Assembly (NCBI RefSeq): GCF_022815725.1
Contig: NZ_JALGRF010000001.1
Location: forward strand, 744,001-808,000
Origin: Streptomyces sp. APSN-46.1
GTDB taxonomy: Bacteria > Actinomycetota > Actinomycetes > Streptomycetales > Streptomycetaceae
DNA: 64,000 nucleotides
Direction: 5' to 3'
Position 1 is the stretch's first letter; each line of letters opens with the position of its first letter. This document shows, one piece after another, positions 59,476 to 64,000 of this stretch. The notes under the pieces are model-generated. The model was not told where the DNA came from and did not search any database. It saw only the letters and a list, made by a program, of their open reading frames with translations. The position numbers and the translations under genes were made by a program.

Positions 59476-60443
59476 AGGCGGTCGCTCAGTACGCGTACGG
59501 CTCCTGCGAGGTTCTGGAGCTCAGAGACATCGAGAAGCCGACCCCCGGACCGGGCGAGGTGCTGATCCGGGTCCGCGCCGCCGCCGTCGACGCGGGGGTC
59601 TGGCACCTCATGACGGGCCTGCCGTACCTGCTGCGCCTCTTCGGGTACGGGCTGCGCGCGCCCAAGGTCCCCGTCCGGGGCCGGGAGCTCGCCGGCCGCG
59701 TCGAGGCAACCGGGGCGGGCGTGACCCGTTTCCGCCCGGGCGACGAGGTGTTCGGTATCTGCGAGGGTTCGTTCGCCGAGTACGCGGTCGCCTCGCAGGA
59801 CAAACTCGCGGCCAAGCCGGCCGGCCTCCCCCTGGAGCAGGCGGCGGCCATGCCCCTGTCCGGCCTCACGGCCCTTCAGGCCCTGCGCGACGCGGGACAC
59901 GTCCAGCCGGGTCAGCGCGTGCTGGTCATCGGAGCGGCGGGCGGCGTCGGCAGCTTCACCGTCCAACTGGCCAAGGCCTTCGGCGCGCACGTCACGGGCG
60001 TGTGCAGCACGAGCAAGACCGAACTCGTACGTTCGATCGGCGCGGACGATGTCATCGACTACACCGCCGAGGAGGTCACCGACGGCCGGCGCGGCTACGA
60101 CCTCATCATCGACACCGCCGGCAATCGCCCCCTGTCACACCTGCGGCGGGCCCTCAGCCCGCGTGGCACCCTCGTCATCGTCGGCGGGGAAACCGGCGGC
60201 CGGTGGCTCGGCGGCACCGACCGGGTCATGCGCGCGGGACTGCTGAGCCCGTTCGTCCGCCACACCTTGCGCGGATTCATCTCCAAGGAACGCCGAGAAG
60301 ATCTCGACATCCTGGTGCGGCACATCGAGGCCGGCGCCCTGACCCCCGTCATCGACCGCACGTACGCCCTGCCCCAGGCCCCGGACGCCATCGCACGCCA
60401 GCATCGGGGAGAGGCACGCGGAAAGATCCTCGTCATCCCCTGA
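59472..60443 (+). CDS. NAD(P)-dependent quinone-oxidoreductase-like MDR enzyme
   Basis: A 323-residue medium-chain dehydrogenase of the zinc-independent quinone oxidoreductase type. The N-terminal GroES-like part includes PGPGEVLIRVRAAAVDAGVWH and GRELAGRVEATGAGVTRFRPGDEVFG; zinc-ligand Cys residues of alcohol dehydrogenases are lacking. The cofactor motif is VLVIGAAGGVGSFTVQLAKA. GTG 59472 overlaps the XRE stop. It probably reduces quinones or enones with NAD(P)H and is controlled with its operon partners. Confidence 0.9.
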   Translation: MKAVAQYAYGSCEVLELRDIEKPTPGPGEVLIRVRAAAVDAGVWHLMTGLPYLLRLFGYGLRAPKVPVRGRELAGRVEATGAGVTRFRPGDEVFGICEGSFAEYAVASQDKLAAKPAGLPLEQAAAMPLSGLTALQALRDAGHVQPGQRVLVIGAAGGVGSFTVQLAKAFGAHVTGVCSTSKTELVRSIGADDVIDYTAEEVTDGRRGYDLIIDTAGNRPLSHLRRALSPRGTLVIVGGETGGRWLGGTDRVMRAGLLSPFVRHTLRGFISKERREDLDILVRHIEAGALTPVIDRTYALPQAPDAIARQHRGEARGKILVIP

Positions 60444-60447
60444 GGGG

Positions 60448-60501
60448 CCGCCCAGGCCGCCCAGGCCGCCCAGGCCGCCCAGGCCGCCCAGGCCGCCCAG
60501 G
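60448..60501. repeat. 6 x 9-bp tandem repeat
   Basis: Six exact copies of ccgcccagg lie directly after the oxidoreductase stop and before the toxin gene stop on the other strand. It may be a slippage-prone site at the junction of two convergent transcripts. Confidence 0.9.
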
Positions 60502-60525
60502 CCGCGCGGCGGTGTCGCCGCCGGT

Positions 60526-60900
60526 TCAGATCCGCCAGGCGCGGATGCGGTCGGCGGCCTGGTAGACGGTGCTCTTGCCGGCCTGGATGTCGCGGACGAG
60601 CTCCACCAGCGCGCCGCAGGGCGGGTCGATGCCTTCACCCGAGGCGTGCATGTAGGCGGCTGCGACCTGGCAGGCATACAGCGAATTGCGGTACGGCAGC
60701 GGCTGGAGCAGCACCAGGGTGTGCAGGAGGGCCGCCGCGCGCCAGGCGGGGTCGGGCTCGGCCGCCGTGGGGCGGGGGATGCGGGTCTTGTGGCGGGCCA
60801 CGGCCGCGACCAGGGCCGAGTAGTCCGCGACGGTGACGTCCTCGGGGACGGCCTGCTCCTGGACGTCGAGGAGCCAGGGAACGTCGATGTGCAGGACCAT
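60526..60900 (-). CDS. Doc-type (Fic-fold) toxin
   Basis: A 124-residue protein of the Doc/Fic death-on-curing type. Residues ALLHTLVLLQPLPYRNSLYACQVAAAYM occupy the place of the Fic motif HPFxDGNKRTA, but the HxFx(D/E)GNxR residues are changed to QPLPYRNSLYA, retaining Asn. Further features are DYSALVAAVARHKT at the start and VELVRDIQAGKSTVYQAADRIRAW at the end. ATG 60900 overlaps the antitoxin stop by one base. AMPylation or kinase activity cannot be assumed because of the altered motif. Confidence 0.75.
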   Translation of the reverse strand: MVLHIDVPWLLDVQEQAVPEDVTVADYSALVAAVARHKTRIPRPTAAEPDPAWRAAALLHTLVLLQPLPYRNSLYACQVAAAYMHASGEGIDPPCGALVELVRDIQAGKSTVYQAADRIRAWRI

Positions 60901-61139
60901 CAGGCGGCGTCCGCCGCGCTCCGGGGGGTGGAGGGGGGAATCTCGTCGGGGAACGCCTCGTCGAAGGCGGCCCGGTTCATCTCGCCCCAGGCGGCGGCGT
61001 AGCGGACGAACTGGCGGCGCTGACGCTCGCGCAGCGGGAGATCGTGCACATACTGCTTGAGGGATTTGCCTTCGGCGGCCGCGGCGGCGCGGACCTCCTC
61101 CAGCTCCTCGTCGGTGAAGGTGATGTTCAGGGAGGGCAT
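60900..61139 (-). CDS. antitoxin of the Doc-type pair
   Basis: A 79-residue protein. The N-terminal part MPSLNITFTDEELEEVRAAAAAEGKSLKQYVHD fits a ribbon-helix-helix DNA-binding fold, and the C-terminal part is charged and could wrap the toxin. Its ATG at 61139 lies five bases inside from a perfect 25-bp palindrome. It probably neutralises the toxin and represses the operon. Confidence 0.75.
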   Translation of the reverse strand: MPSLNITFTDEELEEVRAAAAAEGKSLKQYVHDLPLRERQRRQFVRYAAAWGEMNRAAFDEAFPDEIPPSTPRSAADAA

Positions 61140-61143
61140 ACGG

Positions 61144-61168
61144 GCATGGTACCTAGTAGGTACCATGC
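61144..61168. promoter_or_regulatory. perfect 25-bp palindromic operator of the toxin-antitoxin pair
   Basis: Half-sites GCATGGTACCTA and TAGGTACCATGC flank a central G. It lies directly before the antitoxin ATG and would occupy the promoter or initiation region. Autoregulation by the antitoxin or toxin-antitoxin complex is the expected function. Confidence 0.85.
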
Positions 61169-61426
61169 GCCGCCAGGGCGGTGGGGACACTCGCGGACAA
61201 CTGTCCGTGGCGGCCGCCGTTCCGTTGGGGTCCGGCGGGCGGCCCTCAGCCGTCCAGGTGATGGCGAAACGATCCTTCGCACGGGGGGTGTTCCCAGGGG
61301 GCCTCGCGCCTCGCGAGCATCGAAGGGTCCGGCCCCCGCCGGATCACCGCCCGCCGGGCCGGACCCACCTCCCGTCTCCGTGCCCGCAGGCGATTCACCC
61401 CCGCCATGCGAACGATGGAGTCTTCT

Positions 61427-62584
61427 GTGGCATTGACGACCGCCACGATCGCCGCCGAACTCGAAGCGGCCAACAAGGTCGGTGACCCCGACGCCGACAC
61501 GCTGGTGTCCGATCTGATCGACAACCGGGAAGTCGACGGGGTCAACGCCCTGTTCCGGACCATCAACAAGCTGGGCCCCAACCAGGACCTGTCGCTCCTC
61601 CCGCCGCGACTGGCCGAGTTCCTCAAGAAGGCCGCCGCGCCGCCGCCGGACTGGAGCGAAGCCGACGTCAAGGCCGCCGAGGGCTTCTTCGCCCACCACC
61701 ACGGTGAGGCCTCGATGCTGCAGGGCACCGTGGGCCTGATCGGCACCTACCTGTCGCCGACGGGAGCCTTCACGCTCCGCTCCACCGGCCGCCTCGGCGG
61801 AGTCGAGGGACCCGGCCGGCGCCTGTCGCAGTCCTCCCGCCTGTTCGTGGACATGGGCAACAAGAACGCGATGCGCGACGGCAGCCTCACGGCGACCGTG
61901 ACCAAGGTGCGCCTGGTCCACGCCTCGGTACGCCAGCTGCACAAGAAGAGCGGCGTGTGGGACTACGCCAAGTGGGGCGAGCCGGTCTCGCAGAAGTACA
62001 CCACCGGCGCCACCTGCGTCTTCTCCACGCAGATCCTCCAGGGCATGAAGAACCTCGGCCTGGACGTCTCCAAGGACGACGCGCGCGGCTTCATGTGTGC
62101 CTGGCACTACGTCAACCACTACCTCGGCACGCCGGAGAAGTGGCTGGTGCCGAAGGACGTGGACCAGACCGAGGCGCTGTGGAACCACGTGCGGGACCAG
62201 GAGTGGAAGAAGACCGACGACGGCGTGTTCATGACCGAACAGGCCATCAACTTCTACCGCAAGTTCCTGCCGCCCGGCGCCCATGACATGTACGTCGCGA
62301 TGATCCGTACGGCACTGACCGACAAGTACGCCGACATGGCCGGGCTGAAGCGGAACGCGCTGCTGGACGCGGGCGGCAAGCTCGCCGCCGGCGGCCACAG
62401 TGTGCTGAGCGGCACCGCCGGCGGGCTGCTGGGTGGCGGCGCGAAGAAGACCGTCGGGGTCAACCCGTACAAGGAGATCCTCGGCATCGCCTCGAAGGCG
62501 TTCAACGAGGTCGAGCGGTACGCGCTGACCCACGACGAGGACGACCAGCCCCAGATGCACCAGGAGCTCGACGACAACCGCTGA
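61427..62584 (+). CDS. Lcp/MpaB-type heme oxygenase-like protein (DUF2236)
   Basis: A 385-residue protein of the latex-clearing/oxygenase-MpaB family. Typical segments are EGFFAHHHGEASMLQGTVGLIGTYLSP, SSRLFVDMG, VRLVHASVRQ and an alpha-helical core with ARGFMCAWHYVNHYLG. It lacks a clear signal peptide. GTG 61427 has GGAG seven bases upstream; ATGs at 61406 and 61415 are alternatives. Family members oxidise polyisoprene or other unsaturated substrates using heme b. The natural substrate here is not known. A strong hairpin follows. Confidence 0.8.
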   Translation: MALTTATIAAELEAANKVGDPDADTLVSDLIDNREVDGVNALFRTINKLGPNQDLSLLPPRLAEFLKKAAAPPPDWSEADVKAAEGFFAHHHGEASMLQGTVGLIGTYLSPTGAFTLRSTGRLGGVEGPGRRLSQSSRLFVDMGNKNAMRDGSLTATVTKVRLVHASVRQLHKKSGVWDYAKWGEPVSQKYTTGATCVFSTQILQGMKNLGLDVSKDDARGFMCAWHYVNHYLGTPEKWLVPKDVDQTEALWNHVRDQEWKKTDDGVFMTEQAINFYRKFLPPGAHDMYVAMIRTALTDKYADMAGLKRNALLDAGGKLAAGGHSVLSGTAGGLLGGGAKKTVGVNPYKEILGIASKAFNEVERYALTHDEDDQPQMHQELDDNR

Positions 62585-62600
62585 GCCCGGCAACCAGGGT

Positions 62601-62633
62601 GGGTCGGGACGGGCTCGGTGCCCGTCCCGACCC
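62601..62633 (+). terminator. 14-bp stem terminator after the Lcp-type gene
   Basis: A perfect stem GGGTCGGGACGGGC with its complement encloses the loop TCGGT, 16 bases after the stop. No U-run follows. Confidence 0.85.
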
Positions 62634-62681
62634 GGTCCGCTCCGGTCTGGTGCAAGGGAAGTCGGCTTTCAGGTCCCGGTG

Positions 62682-62709
62682 TTGCCGGCTCGGGCACATC
62701 GGGTAGCTT
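62682..62709 (+). promoter_or_regulatory. candidate promoter of the terminal kinase gene
   Basis: TTGCCG (62682-62687), a 16-base spacer and TAGCTT (62704-62709) precede the GTG at 62743. The match is moderate. Confidence 0.4.
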
Positions 62710-62742
62710 TCTGGAAACTGATTCCAATTCTACGGGGCTGAC

Positions 62743-64000
62743 GTGTTAGAGCTGAGGGGGAGCGGGGCCGAGCCGCTGGAGGCGGAGGACCCGTGTCGGA
62801 TCGGGCCGATTCCGCTGGCGGGCCGGCTCGGAGCCGGCGGAATGGGGCGGGTGTACCTCGGGGTCCACGAGGGCCGGTACGTCGCCGTCAAGCAACTGCT
62901 GTCCTCCGTGGTCGGCGAGGACGAGGACTTCCGGCGCCGGTTCGGGCACGAGCTGGACAACCTCGCCCGGCTGCCCGCGGAGGCCACGGCACCGCTGCTC
63001 GCGAGCGACCGCACCGCCCGGCCGCCGTGGTTCGCCACTCCGTACGTCCCCGGGCTCACCCTCAGGGAAGCCGTCGAGCTGCACGGCAGCCCGCTGCCCC
63101 CGAACGCGCTGTGGCTGCTGCTGCGGGAGGCGGCGGCGGGCCTGGCGTCGGTCCACGCGCTGGAGATGGTGCACCGGGACCTGAAGCCGTCCAACGTCAT
63201 GCTGACCCTGGACGGGCTCACCCTCATCGACTTCGGCGTCGCCCGGGCCGCTGAACAGAGCCAGCTGACCAGGACCGGCATGGTCGTGGGTACGCCCGCC
63301 TACATGGCTCCCGAACAAGCCTCGGGCACACGGCGGTTGAGCGGCGCCACGGACGTCTTCGCGCTGGGCTCGGTACTCGCGTACGCGGCGTGCGGCCGAC
63401 CGCCCTTCGGCGACGAGTCGGGGCACGGCGTGCTGTACCGCATTGTCCACGAAGAGCCCGACCTGGAGCCGTTGCGGGTGCTGGAGCCGGATCTCGCCGA
63501 GCTCGTCGCGGCCTGCCTCGACAAGGACCCCGAGGGCCGCCCGACCGCCGCCGAGCTGCTCGAACGCGCCTCACGGCAGGGCCCGTTCAGCGGTCCGCTG
63601 TGGCCGGCCGCCATCACCGGGCGGCTGACGGAGCGGGCCGCCTTCGCCGCTGACGTGCGGGAGATCGACGTACCGACGCTCCCGCTCGCGGGTGAGAAAC
63701 CGCAACCGGAGAAGGACCCGGGGCCGAAGCCCGCGCCGCCCGGCGCCGAGGCCCGTCCGGAGCAACCCGAGCAGCCGGAGCGGCGTGAACGGCCCGAGCG
63801 GCGCCGCCGTACCAGCGTCCTCCTCGCCGTCGTCCCCGTCGTCGTGGTCGCGGGTGGTACGACGCTCGTCATCCAGCACGCACCGTTCACGTCCTCGCCG
63901 CACGCCAAAGCGCAGACCACCCCCCTCGCCCCGGTCACGGCGCCGGTCGGCCCGACGCCGTCGACGGCGGGCGGCAGCCCGTCCGGAGCGGCGTCACCCG
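62743..64000 (+). CDS. Ser/Thr protein kinase (Hanks type), 3' end outside window
   Basis: The frame from GTG 62743 runs open to the window end, about 419 residues. Kinase domain: LGAGGMGRVYLG, VAVKQ, HRDLKPSNV, DFGVAR and GTPAYMAPEQ. A Pro/Glu/Arg-rich juxtamembrane region follows, then one TM helix (TSVLLAVVPVVVVAGGTTLVI) and the start of an extracellular Thr/Pro-rich part. The second codon is TTA, so expression may need the bldA tRNA. It is a transmembrane receptor kinase; its sensor domain lies beyond the window. Confidence 0.9.
   Translation, partial: MLELRGSGAEPLEAEDPCRIGPIPLAGRLGAGGMGRVYLGVHEGRYVAVKQLLSSVVGEDEDFRRRFGHELDNLARLPAEATAPLLASDRTARPPWFATPYVPGLTLREAVELHGSPLPPNALWLLLREAAAGLASVHALEMVHRDLKPSNVMLTLDGLTLIDFGVARAAEQSQLTRTGMVVGTPAYMAPEQASGTRRLSGATDVFALGSVLAYAACGRPPFGDESGHGVLYRIVHEEPDLEPLRVLEPDLAELVAACLDKDPEGRPTAAELLERASRQGPFSGPLWPAAITGRLTERAAFAADVREIDVPTLPLAGEKPQPEKDPGPKPAPPGAEARPEQPEQPERRERPERRRRTSVLLAVVPVVVVAGGTTLVIQHAPFTSSPHAKAQTTPLAPVTAPVGPTPSTAGGSPSGAASP

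Noticed and set aside
61127..62593. 488-codon minus-strand frame
   Set aside because: Opposite the Lcp-type oxygenase, with shadow composition and crossing the toxin-antitoxin operator.

Overview
This 64 kb window is high-GC actinobacterial DNA, almost certainly a Streptomyces chromosome (inference). Supporting signs are strong G/C bias at third codon positions, many GTG starts and 1-11 bp start/stop overlaps, two rare TTA leucine codons, ANTAR, SpoIIE-type PP2C and Hanks-kinase genes, an Hsp18 regulator/hsp20 pair, and a rox gene preceded by a rifamycin-associated element. No rRNA, tRNA, insertion sequence or CRISPR array was seen.

Layout. 1-4.6 kb: end of an EamA exporter, a secreted subtilase, a membrane protein and a small P-loop kinase. 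4.8-27.7 kb: one minus-strand run of ten tightly packed genes, forming an iterative PUFA/heterocyst-glycolipid-like polyketide synthase locus. In transcription order these are PKS 1 (nitronate-monooxygenase-like ER, KS, AT, ACP, KR), PKS 2 (KS, AT, DH-like, phosphopantetheinyl transferase), a free ACP, an alpha/beta hydrolase, a GT1 glycosyltransferase, a zinc-ribbon methyltransferase fusion, a degenerate GHMP-kinase-like protein with thirteen 19-residue repeats, a secreted phosphoesterase, an MFS exporter and a membrane protein. A divergent LysR gene at 28.2 kb shares the control region, which holds a dyad with T-N11-A spacing. Next to it is a second secreted protein with the same C-terminal module as the phosphoesterase at the far end of the locus. 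The genes suggest a reduced, chain-extended lipid that is released, glycosylated, methylated and exported.

30.5-40.9 kb: a Ser/Thr kinase fused to a 14-TM-type MFS transporter, a secreted propeller plus NlpC/P60-like hydrolase, a short ORF with a strong terminator, an ABM monooxygenase, a PP2C phosphatase, an ANTAR/DUF5133-like protein, a small Cys protein, an ECF41 sigma factor with a remnant of its usual CMD partner, and rox (rifampicin monooxygenase) with its RAE. 41-47.5 kb: a phospholipase D-like enzyme, a HAD hydrolase, a duplicated-repeat membrane protein coupled to a 27-residue peptide, a lipoprotein, two related surface proteins, a decayed gene, and a glutathionyl-hydroquinone reductase with a frameshifted C-terminus.

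47.5-64 kb: Hsp18 regulator and hsp20, an HhH DNA-repair protein, a CYP152-type P450, an ANTAR-GAF-PAS-PP2C signalling protein, an epimerase, a hemerythrin, a nucleoside hydrolase, a UdgX-like uracil-DNA glycosylase, a DUF2231-Rieske protein, a membrane protein/XRE/oxidoreductase operon, a Doc-type toxin-antitoxin pair behind a perfect 25-bp palindrome, an Lcp/MpaB-type oxygenase, and a Ser/Thr kinase cut by the window end whose second codon is TTA. Much of the right half looks like stress, redox and repair functions. All functional names are from motifs read by eye; no database search was run.
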